Shown piece after piece: positions 9,701-17,640 of a stretch of 64,000 nucleotides of DNA (position 1 is its first letter; each line of letters opens with the position of its first letter). The notes under the pieces were generated by a model. That model did no database searches and was not told the origin of the DNA. It was given only the letters and a program-made list of their open reading frames with translations. Origin of the DNA: Amycolatopsis sp. FDAARGOS 1241 (GTDB lineage Bacteria; Actinomycetota; Actinomycetes; Mycobacteriales; Pseudonocardiaceae); assembly GCF_016889705.1 (NCBI RefSeq), contig NZ_CP069526.1, positions 6,448,001 to 6,512,000 on the forward strand, given 5' to 3'. A program made the translations under genes and the position numbers.

Positions 9701-9797
9701 GCTGCGCCTGAAGGCCGCGGTGGAACTGGCTGCCGCGCAAGGCAGTACGACGCTGCGGCGGCGCTGCGAACGCGACCTCGAACGCTTCGCGGACTGA
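6780..9797 (+). CDS. SARP/BTAD-type transcriptional activator with AAA ATPase and TPR repeats
   Basis: 1005 residues. The N-terminal ~95 residues form a winged-helix DNA-binding domain followed by a bacterial transcriptional activator domain (to about 245, ending with the DRAGAVSTYHRCAAVLERELGVVPD block typical of BTAD). A STAND-like AAA ATPase module follows, with Walker A GDAGVGKTRLV near residue 282 and Walker B LLVLDNAHW near 391. The C-terminal ~400 residues are helical TPR-like repeats. Regulators of this AfsR/large-SARP class usually control adjacent secondary-metabolism or redox genes. The only co-oriented neighbour is the FAD oxidase 88 bp downstream, so that is the likely target (inference). 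ATG at 6780 follows an AGGAGGG ribosome binding site. Confidence 0.88.
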   Translation: MLHISLLGEQSVTDGATGPALTRSPRAIALVGFLVTHAGLPQPRQRIAALFWPDSSDAQARTNLRRELHHLRQVLGEESALLVTAQDLSWHDTPSCRVDVRVFEAERRAAVAAARDEEVVAHAGAALAEYRGELMPGLADDWLDAPRTELEQDCVALCDLLGDAQARLGDLAGAAETARRRIRLRPLEEVGYRTLMGLQAELGDRAGAVSTYHRCAAVLERELGVVPDRATQASLRRLLADPVPGREGFDSRLVGRAREFTLLRELWRKAAGGQPSVALVRGDAGVGKTRLVVELAQLARSQGAVVAGTQCFGTSGRLALAPVADWLRNPVLQPTLSALAPVWRTEVNRLVPAGGTSRPPPVVRAVADAWQRHRFFEGVARALTGAGRPTLLVLDNAHWCDQETLVFLLFCLGLEPRAPLLLAATQRTDPGDGALAGWTERLRATGRLTEVDLSPLDAPDTARLAESVSGRRPDDDELALLHAATGGFPLSVVEALRSGGAGPPGDLAAVLEARLKQPAPQARELAGLAAAVGRDFTLDLLTEASDLDAGAVVRAVDELWRLRILRDFRDGYDFSHDLLRDAAYQQVSRPRRWLLHRRLAQSLELLHPGDTGSVSAQLAEQYARGGRPDRAVAYYRRAAELAASTFAHGEAIRLLREALALLADAPAGPETDRRELEVLEALSGPLNARLGYSSAELQRTLERSIELSERLGQPDSTLVGLVGLWTSRFVQGRTARAHEAASRALALVDGSTKDELSGSAHFAFAGSSVSLGRPAEALRYFDVAARLTRGAPSLPIGTRPEVHSPAWAAHAHWLLGHDDEAVRECHEAVEIARTYPHPYSLAVALAYAGITHQMRGDRALVAAFSTELRELCGRYGFAYYREWGLVLGGWARGDRAGLTDAQRGIANLKAEGSLARMPYWLALQADLMARDGRPGPARAALDAALVVGQARDDLWWLPEVLRLRSAYDAPERARLRLKAAVELAAAQGSTTLRRRCERDLERFAD

Positions 9798-9885
9798 GGC
9801 CGAACGCTGCGCGAACGCCCCCTGCCTAGCTTCGGCGGCACAGGCAGCCCGACCGGGTGCCGTTCCACAACCAGGGAGAAGCCGC

Positions 9886-11280
9886 ATGACCACCATCACC
9901 GCACCGTTCCCGGAGCTCGCCCTCGCACTGCGCGGCGACCTCGTGACACGCGGCGACGAAGGCTACGAGCAGGCGCGTGCCGTCTACAACGGAATGATCG
10001 ACAAGCACCCGTCCGCCATCGCCTTCTGCCGCGACACCGCCGACGTCGTCACGTGCGTGAATTTCGCCCGGCAGAACCACATCGACCTCGCCGTGCGCGG
10101 CGGCGGGCACAACGCCGGCGGGCTCGGCATCGCCGACGACGCTCTCGTGATCGACCTTTCGGCCCTGCGCAGCACGACGGTCGACCCCGAAACCCGCACC
10201 GTGCGTGTCGACGCCGGCTGCACGTGGGGCGACGTCGACCACGCGACCGTCGCGTTCGGCATGGCGACCCCGTCGGGCATCATCTCCTCCACCGGCGTCG
10301 GCGGGCTGAGCCTCGGCGGCGGCATCGGCTACCTCGCCCGGCGCTTCGGGCTGACGGTCGACAACCTGCTGTCCGCCGACGTCGTCCTCGCCGACGGCAG
10401 CTTCGTGCACGCCAGCGAGAAGTCGCACCCGGACCTGTTCTGGGCGCTGCGCGGCGGTGGCGGGAACTTCGGCGTGGTCACGTCGTTCACCTTCCGCTGC
10501 CACGACATCGGCGAACACGGCACCGTCATCGCCGGGCCGGTGCTCTACGCACTGGAGGACACCGAAGACGTCCTGCGCTGGTACCGCGAACTGCTGCCGT
10601 CGCTGCCCGAAGAGCTCAGCGGCTGGTTCGGGCTGCTGACCATCCCGCCCGCACCACCGTTCCCCGAGGAGCTGTGGGGCCGCAAGGCGTGCGGCATCGT
10701 CTGGTGCTACACGGGTTCCCACGCCCGTGCGGACGAGGTGCTGGAGCCCGTGCGCTCGTTCGGTTCGCCATTGGTCGTCGGACTGATGGAGATGCCGTTC
10801 ACGGCACTGCAGAGCGCGTTCGACGCCCTCTACCCCTCGGGCCTGCAGTGGTACTGGCGAGCCGACGTCACCACGGAGATCTCCGACGAGGCGATCGCGA
10901 TCCACCGCCGCTTCGGGGAAGCCCTGCCCACCGGGCACTCGTCCATGCACCTGTACCCGATCGACGGCGCCGCGGCGCGCGTCGCCCCCGACGCGACGGC
11001 GTTCCCGTACCGCGACGGCGGCTGGTCCGGCGTGATCGTGGGCGTCGATCCCTCACCCGACAACCGGGAAGTGATCACGCGCTGGACGAAGGACTACTGG
11101 ACCGAGCTGCACCCGACCTCGGCCGGTGGTGCGTACGTGAACTTCATGATGGACGAGGGCGACGACCGCGTCCGGGCCGCCTACCGCGGCAACTACGAGC
11201 GGCTGGCCTTGGTTAAGGAGCGCTACGACCCGAAGAACCTGTTCCACGTCAACCAGAACATCCGGCCTGCCGGCGGATGA
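9886..11280 (+). CDS. FAD-linked oxidoreductase, BBE/6-hydroxynicotine-oxidase type
   Basis: 464 residues, normal for the PCMH/BBE flavin oxidases. RGGGHNAGG near residue 70 supplies the histidine that covalently binds FAD. The segment TGVGGLSLGGGIGYLARRFG has no cysteine at the place where bicovalent enzymes carry one, so a single covalent bond is expected. ALRGGGGNFGVVTSF completes the FAD domain, and the C-terminal BBE motif YDPKNLFHVNQNIRP is present. Such enzymes oxidise alcohols, amines or sugars and often act in natural-product pathways; the substrate is not readable here. ATG 9886 is preceded by AGGGAGAA. It lies immediately downstream of the SARP regulator, its likely activator, and ends in a convergent hairpin. 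Confidence 0.88.
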   Translation: MTTITAPFPELALALRGDLVTRGDEGYEQARAVYNGMIDKHPSAIAFCRDTADVVTCVNFARQNHIDLAVRGGGHNAGGLGIADDALVIDLSALRSTTVDPETRTVRVDAGCTWGDVDHATVAFGMATPSGIISSTGVGGLSLGGGIGYLARRFGLTVDNLLSADVVLADGSFVHASEKSHPDLFWALRGGGGNFGVVTSFTFRCHDIGEHGTVIAGPVLYALEDTEDVLRWYRELLPSLPEELSGWFGLLTIPPAPPFPEELWGRKACGIVWCYTGSHARADEVLEPVRSFGSPLVVGLMEMPFTALQSAFDALYPSGLQWYWRADVTTEISDEAIAIHRRFGEALPTGHSSMHLYPIDGAAARVAPDATAFPYRDGGWSGVIVGVDPSPDNREVITRWTKDYWTELHPTSAGGAYVNFMMDEGDDRVRAAYRGNYERLALVKERYDPKNLFHVNQNIRPAGG

Positions 11281-11282
11281 TT

Positions 11283-11338
11283 CCGGGGTGCGGGGGCAGC
11301 TGCGGTGCGGTGGTCGGGAGCGCACCGCAGCACCCCGG
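11283..11338. terminator. Bidirectional hairpin between the BBE oxidase and the siderophore operon
   Basis: An outer stem (11283-11290 with 11331-11338) encloses an inner 11-bp stem (11299-11309 with 11321-11331). It lies between two convergent genes, so it can end both transcripts. Confidence 0.6.
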
Positions 11339-11380
11339 TCTCCGGGCCCTCGCGCGCAGTGGATCCCAGCGCGCGGCGGG

Positions 11381-12694
11381 TTACGAACGGAGCGCACCAC
11401 GGCGGCGCTGGACGTCGGTGACGGCGTCCAGGCCCGAGTCCAGCTCCTCGCGGAGCACCGTGAGCTGCTGAGTGGCGAGTTGCCTGCCCAGCAGCTCTTC
11501 CACGCGCCCCTTTTCCAGCTCCGCCAAGGCGTCCCACGGTGTGGCCGCCAGCTCGCCGACGGCCGGGCCGGGCTCCGGCGGCGTCAGGCCGTCGACGACG
11601 CCCGCGCGGCCGGCCGCCAGCAACGCGGCGACCACGAGGTGCGGCTGGGCGTCCGCGCCGGCGAAGCGGAACTCCAGGCGCGGCGCGTCGGCGCGGCCGC
11701 ACAACCGCACGGCCGCGGTGCGGTCGTCAGGGCCCCAGCGAAGCACACGCGGCGAGAACGGCGCGGTGCGCAGGCGGACGTAGCTGTTCCACGTCGGTGC
11801 CCACAGCGCGGTCAGGGCCCGCGCGTCGCGCAGCACCCCGGCGAGGAACGCGCCGAGGCCGAACGGGAAACCCGCCGGTCCGTCCGGTGTGGACAGTGAG
11901 AGGTGGACGTGGCACGAGTTGCCCTGGCCCGCTTCCGGGGCGGCGAGGTAGTCCGCCCGCGCGCCGTGGGCCGCGGCCGTGCGGCGCGTGAGCAGCTGGA
12001 GCAGCAGGGCGTCGTCGCACGCGGACAGGGCGTCGCGGTGGCGCAGCACGATCTCGTACTGGCCGGGGTGGCATTCGGCGCGGGCGGATTCGACGCCGAG
12101 CCCCGCCGCGGCCGAGCGCAGGTCCGTGAGCAGCGGCACCAGGCGTTCGGTGCCGCCCACCGCGTAGTCCACGCCGTGGCCGGTCAACGGCACGCCGTCG
12201 GCGTCTCGGAACACGACCTCGTGCTCAAGGCCCACCGACGGCACCAGCCCCAGTTCTTCGAGCTCCGCCAGCTGTGCGCGCAGCACCGAGCGCGGTGCGA
12301 GGGCCGCCGGTACCCCGGACGGCAGTTCGGCGTCGCACACCACCGCCCACGTGCGGTCCCCCAGCGGGACGGCCGACGCGGCGTCGGCGCGCATCCGCAG
12401 GTCGCCGAAGCCGCCGAGATACGGCCGCAGGACGTCGTTGTCCGGCAACGGATCCCGGGCCGGGGTCCACGCGAAGACGTAGCTGCACACGCCGTAACCG
12501 TCGTCGAGCACCTCGGCCGCGAACGGCGCTTCGAGTTCCACCGCGGCGAACCGCGCGTGCGGATCGGGCACGAGCAGCACGAGCCGCGTGCCGGCTTCGG
12601 CGAGCACGCGCCGCAGCACCGCCACCGCGGCCGAGCCCGCCTCGGCGCGCACCGCGAGGGAGCGCGCGCCGACGGGCCGGTCGAACGGCGTCAC
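11381..12694 (-). CDS. Glutamine-synthetase-fold ligase of the siderophore operon
   Basis: 437 residues from GTG 12694, which overlaps the stop of the IucA/IucC gene (GTGA). Glutamine synthetase landmarks are present. GLEHEVVF gives the E-x-E metal pair. ECHPGQYEIVLRH corresponds to the E-xxPGQ-E block. GNSCHVHLSL gives the active-site His, and DDRTAAVRL and LEFRFAGADAQPH give the two conserved Arg. The family joins an amine to the gamma-carboxylate of glutamate through an acyl-phosphate; single-chain relatives act on polyamines rather than ammonia. Coupling to a hydroxydiamine pathway suggests that the nucleophile is an N-hydroxydiamine or the amino acid side of the siderophore (inference). 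The operon shows no separate acyltransferase, so this enzyme may supply the acyl step. Confidence 0.85.
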   Translation of the reverse strand: MTPFDRPVGARSLAVRAEAGSAAVAVLRRVLAEAGTRLVLLVPDPHARFAAVELEAPFAAEVLDDGYGVCSYVFAWTPARDPLPDNDVLRPYLGGFGDLRMRADAASAVPLGDRTWAVVCDAELPSGVPAALAPRSVLRAQLAELEELGLVPSVGLEHEVVFRDADGVPLTGHGVDYAVGGTERLVPLLTDLRSAAAGLGVESARAECHPGQYEIVLRHRDALSACDDALLLQLLTRRTAAAHGARADYLAAPEAGQGNSCHVHLSLSTPDGPAGFPFGLGAFLAGVLRDARALTALWAPTWNSYVRLRTAPFSPRVLRWGPDDRTAAVRLCGRADAPRLEFRFAGADAQPHLVVAALLAAGRAGVVDGLTPPEPGPAVGELAATPWDALAELEKGRVEELLGRQLATQQLTVLREELDSGLDAVTDVQRRRGALRS

Positions 12695-14484
12695 CACGCG
12701 CCGTCCGGATCGGGCGCGTGCAACGAGTTCGGCACGCGGCCCCAGCGCACGTCGAACTCGTCGTCGCGCTCCACCTTGTCGAAACCCTGCCCCGCGAAGT
12801 GCTCGCGGTTGAGGGTGACGCGCTCGACGTCGGGCGCGAACAGCAGGCACGCGTCGAACCGCTCGGCCACGTCCGGGTTCTCGTCGCGGTAGCGGCCGAC
12901 GACCGCGCGCACCAGGGCCCAGAAGTCCGCGCGGGCCAGGCCGAGGTCGTCGAGCAGCACCTCGGCCCAAAACCGCAGCTGGCCGGAGAACACTGAGCTG
13001 AACAGCGACTGCGCGAGCAGGTGCGCCGGCCAGCGCAGCATGTCGGCGCCGGCTTCGGGCGGCAGGTCGGCGTAACAGGGGAGCTCTTCGTCGAGCAGGT
13101 CCACGCCCTGCGCGAAGTCCTTGATCGCCACCCGCACGGGCCGCCCCTCACCGTCGACGATCAGGATCAGGTTCTGGCCGTGGGGGCAGAAGCCGACGCC
13201 GTAGCGCAGCAGCCACTGCAGCAACGGCGTGAGCAGCAGGTCGAACAGGCCCGCGAGCCACGCTTCGGCGCCGTCACCCGACCGCATGATCAGCCGGGTC
13301 AGCACGGTTTCGCCCGCCGCGTCGCGGTAAGGCAGCGCGGCGAACGAGATCGCGTGCTCCCCCTCGGCGAGCGTCGCGACGAGCGGCTCGCGCCACAGCG
13401 CGCCGAGCGTCTCGTGGAACCGGTACGGCAGCTCGTCGAGCGCGCCGAACAGCGGGTGGCACACGGACACGCTCGCCACCTCGCCGAGCAACGTGAACCG
13501 GTACTTCTCCGACAGCAGCGGGTCGGCCGCGTCGATCCCCCGCAGCCACTCGGTGACCGCCGGCCCCGCGAGCGTCGCCGCGGAATTGAGGCCGCGGTAG
13601 ACGAGCGTGTTGCGCACCGACACCGCGGTCTTGACGTCGTGGCGCTGGGGGCGGCTGCGGTTGGCGAGCGTGCGCACGGTCTGGTGCGGCCGGTAGGCGT
13701 CAGCGCTCTTCCCCAGCTCGACCATCCGGCCGGTGGCCAGTTCGGCGGCGTAGAGCGTGCCGAGGATCTCGTCGGCCTGCCACGGGTGCACCGGCACCCA
13801 CACGTAGTCCGCGGGATCACCGACGGCGGCGACACGCGCGGTGAACTCCTCGCGTTGGGCCGCATCCAGCTCTTCGCGCAGCAGCACGGAAGCGTCGAGC
13901 CCGGCGACGCTGCGGAACTGCGCGAGGTCGCGGTGCACGGCGAACCACCGCAGATGCACATCGGCGCCGGCTTCCGGGGCGTAGCGGGCGCGATCGGCCG
14001 CGGAGAAGCCGACGCGGCCCTTGTTGAGCACGAGCCGCGGGTGACCGGTGAGGTGCCCGTCGGCGAGGTTGTAGTCCATCGTGGACAGTTCGGCCGCCGT
14101 CGGCGCCCGGCGCAGCCGCGCCGCTTCGTTGGTGACGGTCGCGGTCAGCTCGGCCAGGACGTCGGCGAGCCGCAACCCGGTGAGCCCCAGCGTTTCACGT
14201 GCGTCGACGACCAACGTGCGCGGGTCGTCGGCCAGCGCTTCGGCGTCGTTCTCCCGTCGCACGGCGCTGCCGGGCAGCACCGTCCACGATTCGAACGCGC
14301 CGCGGCGGGCCTCGAAGCGGTACGAGACGCCGCCGGGCAGCTCGAGGTGCCATGTGCGGTGGCCGGCGCGGGTCGGTTCGCCGGGCTGCGGCCGCAGCAT
14401 CGCCTCGTAGGACAGCTCGCCGAGCATCTTGTGCGTCACGAGCGAACCGGCGGCCCGCCAGGCGGCGGCTTCGGTCAGGGTCAC
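12691..14484 (-). CDS. IucA/IucC-family NRPS-independent siderophore synthetase (DesD-like)
   Basis: 597 residues, the usual length. NIS synthetases adenylate a carboxylate and condense it with an amine or hydroxylamine in siderophore assembly. The motifs are GHPRLVLNKGRVGFS (HP..K..G nucleotide-binding block, near residue 145), VPVHPWQ, KTAVSVRNTLVYRG, and HGQNLILIVDGEGRPVRVAIKDFAQG with the conserved His, Asn and Lys-Asp. The C-terminal ferric-iron-reductase-like extension runs through LRFWAEVLLDDLGL. The start GTG 14484 overlaps the stop of the hydroxylase (GTGA). Overall pattern closest to the DesD type that oligomerises hydroxamate monomers. Confidence 0.92.
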   Translation of the reverse strand: MTLTEAAAWRAAGSLVTHKMLGELSYEAMLRPQPGEPTRAGHRTWHLELPGGVSYRFEARRGAFESWTVLPGSAVRRENDAEALADDPRTLVVDARETLGLTGLRLADVLAELTATVTNEAARLRRAPTAAELSTMDYNLADGHLTGHPRLVLNKGRVGFSAADRARYAPEAGADVHLRWFAVHRDLAQFRSVAGLDASVLLREELDAAQREEFTARVAAVGDPADYVWVPVHPWQADEILGTLYAAELATGRMVELGKSADAYRPHQTVRTLANRSRPQRHDVKTAVSVRNTLVYRGLNSAATLAGPAVTEWLRGIDAADPLLSEKYRFTLLGEVASVSVCHPLFGALDELPYRFHETLGALWREPLVATLAEGEHAISFAALPYRDAAGETVLTRLIMRSGDGAEAWLAGLFDLLLTPLLQWLLRYGVGFCPHGQNLILIVDGEGRPVRVAIKDFAQGVDLLDEELPCYADLPPEAGADMLRWPAHLLAQSLFSSVFSGQLRFWAEVLLDDLGLARADFWALVRAVVGRYRDENPDVAERFDACLLFAPDVERVTLNREHFAGQGFDKVERDDEFDVRWGRVPNSLHAPDPDGAW

Positions 14485-15776
14485 TGCTCCTCCGGGTCAG
14501 CTAGGCCGAACGTGGTGAACGCCGTGCGCTCGGGCAGGTCGTAGACGGCCTTGCCGCACACGGAGTTGAGGATCGCCGCGGCGCGCCAGGCACCGAGCCC
14601 GAGGTCGGGCGCGCCGGGGCCGTGGGTGTGGCGCTCGGCGTTCTGCACGAACACCGAGCCGGTCACACCGGCGCCGAGTGCCAACCGGTTGTCGGCCTGG
14701 ACGGCAAGCCGCCCGCGACCGTCGCGCCGCACGTCGAGTGCACGCAGCAACGGCTCGATGGGCGTCTCCGCGTAGCCGGTCGCGGCGACCACGGCGTGCG
14801 TGTGGTGCGTGGCGGTGCGGCCCTGGTCGACGTGCCGCAGGCCCAGCTCGATGCCGTCCGCCTCAGCGGCGGCCGCGACCACCTCGACGCCAGGCGTGAG
14901 CGCCGCACCGGGCCAGCCGCCGCCGATGCTGCGGCGGTACAGCTCGTCGTGGATCGCGGCGATGGTCTCGGCGTCGATCCCCTTGTACAGCTGCCACTGC
15001 GCCGGCAGCAGCCGGTCGCGGACCGCTTCGGGCAGTCCGTGGAAGTACGCCGTGTAGTCCGGCGTGAACTGCTCCAGGCCCAGCTTCGAGTACTCCATGG
15101 GCGCGAACGCCGGGGTGCGCGCGAGCCAGCGCAGACCGTCCACAGTGGAGCGCGCGCGCAGGAGGTCGAGGAACACCTCGGCTCCCGACTGCCCCGAGCC
15201 GACCACGGTTACCGTCTCCGCGGCCAGCAGCTGGGCGCGGTGGCGCAGGTAATCGGCGGAGTGCAGGGCGAGCACGCCTTCGTCGGCCACCAGGTCCCGC
15301 AACGGTTCCGGCACGCTCGGCCGGGTGCCGACACCGAGCACGACCGACGCCGCGAGCACGGGCTCGGCGCCGGTGACGGTCAGCTCGAACGCGTCCTGCG
15401 CCGCGACCCAGCGGATGCCGGTGACCTCGTGGCCGAAGCGGCACGCGGGCAGCCGGGCGGCAGCCCAGCGGCCGTAGTCGTCATACTCCGCCCGGGGCAG
15501 GTGGAAGCGTTCGGCGAAGTAGAACGGCAGCAGGCGGCCGCGTTCGCGCAGGTAGTTGAGGAACGAGTGCCGGCTCGTGGGGTCGACGAGCGACACGAGG
15601 TCGGCGAGGAAGGGCACCTGCAGCGTCGCACCGTCGACGAGCAGCCCCGGGTGCCAGCGGAACTCGGGGCGCGCGTCGAAGAGCACCACGTCGAGCTGGT
15701 CTAGTGGATCGGCCAGCGCGGCGAGCGACAGGTTGAACGGCCCGATGCCGACGCCCGCGAGGTCGAAGGGCCTCAC
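14481..15776 (-). CDS. Lysine/ornithine-type N-monooxygenase (DesB-like)
   Basis: 431 residues from GTG 15776, which overlaps the decarboxylase stop codon. These flavoenzymes N-hydroxylate a diamine or the side chain of Lys/Orn with FAD, NADPH and O2. The FAD site GVGIGPFNLSLAAL is at residues 8-21, the NADPH site VVGSGQSGAEVFLDLL is near 195, and the C-terminal ATGY block AATGYAETPIEPLL is near 340. It follows a PLP decarboxylase, so the substrate is probably cadaverine or putrescine rather than a free amino acid, as in desferrioxamine biosynthesis (inference from gene order). Confidence 0.92.
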   Translation of the reverse strand: MRPFDLAGVGIGPFNLSLAALADPLDQLDVVLFDARPEFRWHPGLLVDGATLQVPFLADLVSLVDPTSRHSFLNYLRERGRLLPFYFAERFHLPRAEYDDYGRWAAARLPACRFGHEVTGIRWVAAQDAFELTVTGAEPVLAASVVLGVGTRPSVPEPLRDLVADEGVLALHSADYLRHRAQLLAAETVTVVGSGQSGAEVFLDLLRARSTVDGLRWLARTPAFAPMEYSKLGLEQFTPDYTAYFHGLPEAVRDRLLPAQWQLYKGIDAETIAAIHDELYRRSIGGGWPGAALTPGVEVVAAAAEADGIELGLRHVDQGRTATHHTHAVVAATGYAETPIEPLLRALDVRRDGRGRLAVQADNRLALGAGVTGSVFVQNAERHTHGPGAPDLGLGAWRAAAILNSVCGKAVYDLPERTAFTTFGLADPEEQ

Positions 15777-17218
15777 GAGGCGACCGGGCTCTGCGGGGCC
15801 GGCGCGATCCGCTCGGCCGCCGCGGTCTCGGCCACGCGGTCGAGCAGTGCGGTGTAGTCCTGCGCGGTGGTGTGCGGGTGCAGCAGGGTGAGCTTGAGCC
15901 ACAGCTGGTTCGCCCCATCGGGCCCGGTCGGCAGCGCGCCGCGGCCGATCACCGCGGTGCCGGCTTCCAGCAGTGTCCGGCGCACGCGGGCCACGAGGTC
16001 GTCACCGGCTCCCCGTGGGCGGAACACCACTGTGGACAGTTCGGGGCGGCCCCACGACTGCAGGTCCGGGTGGCGCTCGACCAGTTCGTCGACCTCGGCG
16101 GCGGTGGTGCAGCAGCGTTCGACGAGCGCGCCGAGACCGTCGGTGCCGAGCGCGCGGACGGTGACGGCCATGCGGAACGCGTCCGGGCGGCGCGACGTGC
16201 GGATCGAGCGGCCCAGCAGGTCGGGCAGGCCGGCTTCGGTGTCGTCGTCGGCGTTGAGGTACTCGGCGCGCACGGTCAGCGCCGAGAGGTCGGCGGCGTC
16301 GCGGGCGGCGAGCAGGCCCGCAGCGACGGGCTGCCAGCCGAACTTGTGCAGGTCGAGCGCCACCGAGTCGGCCAGTTCGAGCCCGGCCAGCCGTGGGGCC
16401 AGTGTTTCGCTGCACAGGGCCAGGCCGCCGTACGCGGCGTCGACGTGCAGCCGGGCGCCGGCCAGGCGGCAGATCCGCGCGAGCTCCGGCAGGGGGTCGA
16501 TGCGGCCGGTGTTCGTGGTGCCGGCGGTGGCGACGACGACAGCGGACGCGCCGAGCGGCGCCAGGGCTTCGGCCAGAGCCGCCGGGATCATGCGGTCGTC
16601 GGCGCACGGCACGACGACGGGAGCCGGGAGACCCAGCAGCCAGGCGGCGCGCGCGACGCTGTGGTGGGCGTTGGTGCCGCAGACCGGGCGGACGGTGCTG
16701 CCGGTCGTTTCCCGGGCCAGCAAGAGGCCGAGGAGGTTGGACTCGGTGCCGCCGGAGGTGACGACTGCGTCGGCGTTCGGCGCGCCGGGGAAGCAGAGGC
16801 GGGCGATGCCGGAGGTGAACTCGGCTTCCAGCTCACTCGCCATCGGCGCCTGGTCCCAGGAGTCCATGGAGGGGTTCATGGCCGCGGCGACGACGTCGGC
16901 GGCGACCGAGACGGCCAGCGGCGGGCAGTGGAGGTGGGCGGCACAAGCCGGGTCCGCGGGGTCGGCGGAGCCGGCGGCCAGGAGGGTGGCGTAGTCCTCC
17001 AGGGCCCGTTCGGCGCCGATGCCCGTTTTCGGGAGTGACTTGCCGGCGCCGGAGGCCGCCAGGGCGGCGGCGACAGCGGCGGGACCGCCGGCGGGGATGG
17101 GGCCGTTGCGTTCGGCTACACCTGCTGCCAGGCCGCGGAGGGCCGAAGGGAGCAGAGCTGTGAGGTGGTCGGTACCGGTGCGGCCGCCGGCCAGCCACGT
17201 TGCCGAATCTCCGCCCAT
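15773..17218 (-). CDS. PLP-dependent group II decarboxylase (DesA / diaminobutyrate decarboxylase type)
   Basis: 481 residues. First gene of the operon; it should make the diamine (from lysine, ornithine or diaminobutyrate) that is then hydroxylated. Seen in the sequence: MNPSMDSWDQAP (the N-x-S-M block near residue 113), TSGGTESNLLGL, HVDAAYGG (the PLP-nitrogen Asp), and the Schiff-base lysine in DLHKFGWQP near residue 293. A GAAAGG ribosome binding site lies 8 nt before ATG 17218. An iron-box-like palindrome covers the expected promoter just upstream. Confidence 0.9.
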   Translation of the reverse strand: MGGDSATWLAGGRTGTDHLTALLPSALRGLAAGVAERNGPIPAGGPAAVAAALAASGAGKSLPKTGIGAERALEDYATLLAAGSADPADPACAAHLHCPPLAVSVAADVVAAAMNPSMDSWDQAPMASELEAEFTSGIARLCFPGAPNADAVVTSGGTESNLLGLLLARETTGSTVRPVCGTNAHHSVARAAWLLGLPAPVVVPCADDRMIPAALAEALAPLGASAVVVATAGTTNTGRIDPLPELARICRLAGARLHVDAAYGGLALCSETLAPRLAGLELADSVALDLHKFGWQPVAAGLLAARDAADLSALTVRAEYLNADDDTEAGLPDLLGRSIRTSRRPDAFRMAVTVRALGTDGLGALVERCCTTAAEVDELVERHPDLQSWGRPELSTVVFRPRGAGDDLVARVRRTLLEAGTAVIGRGALPTGPDGANQLWLKLTLLHPHTTAQDYTALLDRVAETAAAERIAPAPQSPVAS

Positions 17219-17231
17219 GGAGCCGCCTTTC

Positions 17232-17254
17232 TTAGGGTAACCTTGCCTACCCTA
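17232..17254 (-). promoter_or_regulatory. Putative DtxR/IdeR-family iron box
   Basis: TAGGGTA (17233-17239) and TACCCTA (17248-17254) are inverted repeats around an 8-bp centre. The opposite strand reads AAGGTTACCCTAA, which matches 11 of 13 positions of the IdeR half-site consensus TAGGTTAGCCTAA. It sits 14 bp upstream of the decarboxylase start. The arrangement is imperfect compared with the 19-bp consensus, so the call rests partly on context. Confidence 0.55.
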
Positions 17255-17440
17255 CGCAACAATACGGACACCCAGGGAGAGGGGGCTCGGTGGGTGTCGC
17301 CTCTTTCAGGATGGAGGGGTTGAGGTGGTGATGCGTCGGCCATTCGTGTTCTGGCTCGGGTGGGGTAGCAGTCCGGCCGCGGTGGCTGCGCGGGCGCGGA
17401 CGGCTCGTCGCGGCGGCGGGGAGTGGGCGCCTTCGACTCG

Positions 17441-17542
17441 TCGCGCTGGCGCGCGACATCGTCGGGCGTAGGGCGCGCGAGGCACCCCGATTTTTGAGTG
17501 TCTCTGAGGAGAGCGGGGATTGAGGTGCCGGCCGGGGGCTGG
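17441..17542 (+). repeat. Intergenic repeat, copy 1 (uninterrupted)
   Basis: Matches the reverse complement of 33099-33259 in three blocks: 17 bp identical (17441-17457), 25 bp identical (17481-17505), and 37 bp with three mismatches (17506-17542). Between 17505 and 17506 copy 2 carries an extra 60-bp palindrome. The enclosing gap 17255-17640 shows no convincing gene. Confidence 0.8.
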
Positions 17543-17640
17543 GTGCGCTGGTGAGGTGCGTAGGGCCCCGGCGGTTGAGTTGTGGTGGTGCGGTGCGTAT
17601 CGCTCTGGCGATTTGGGTGTGGTGGTGGTTTGTCTAGTGG

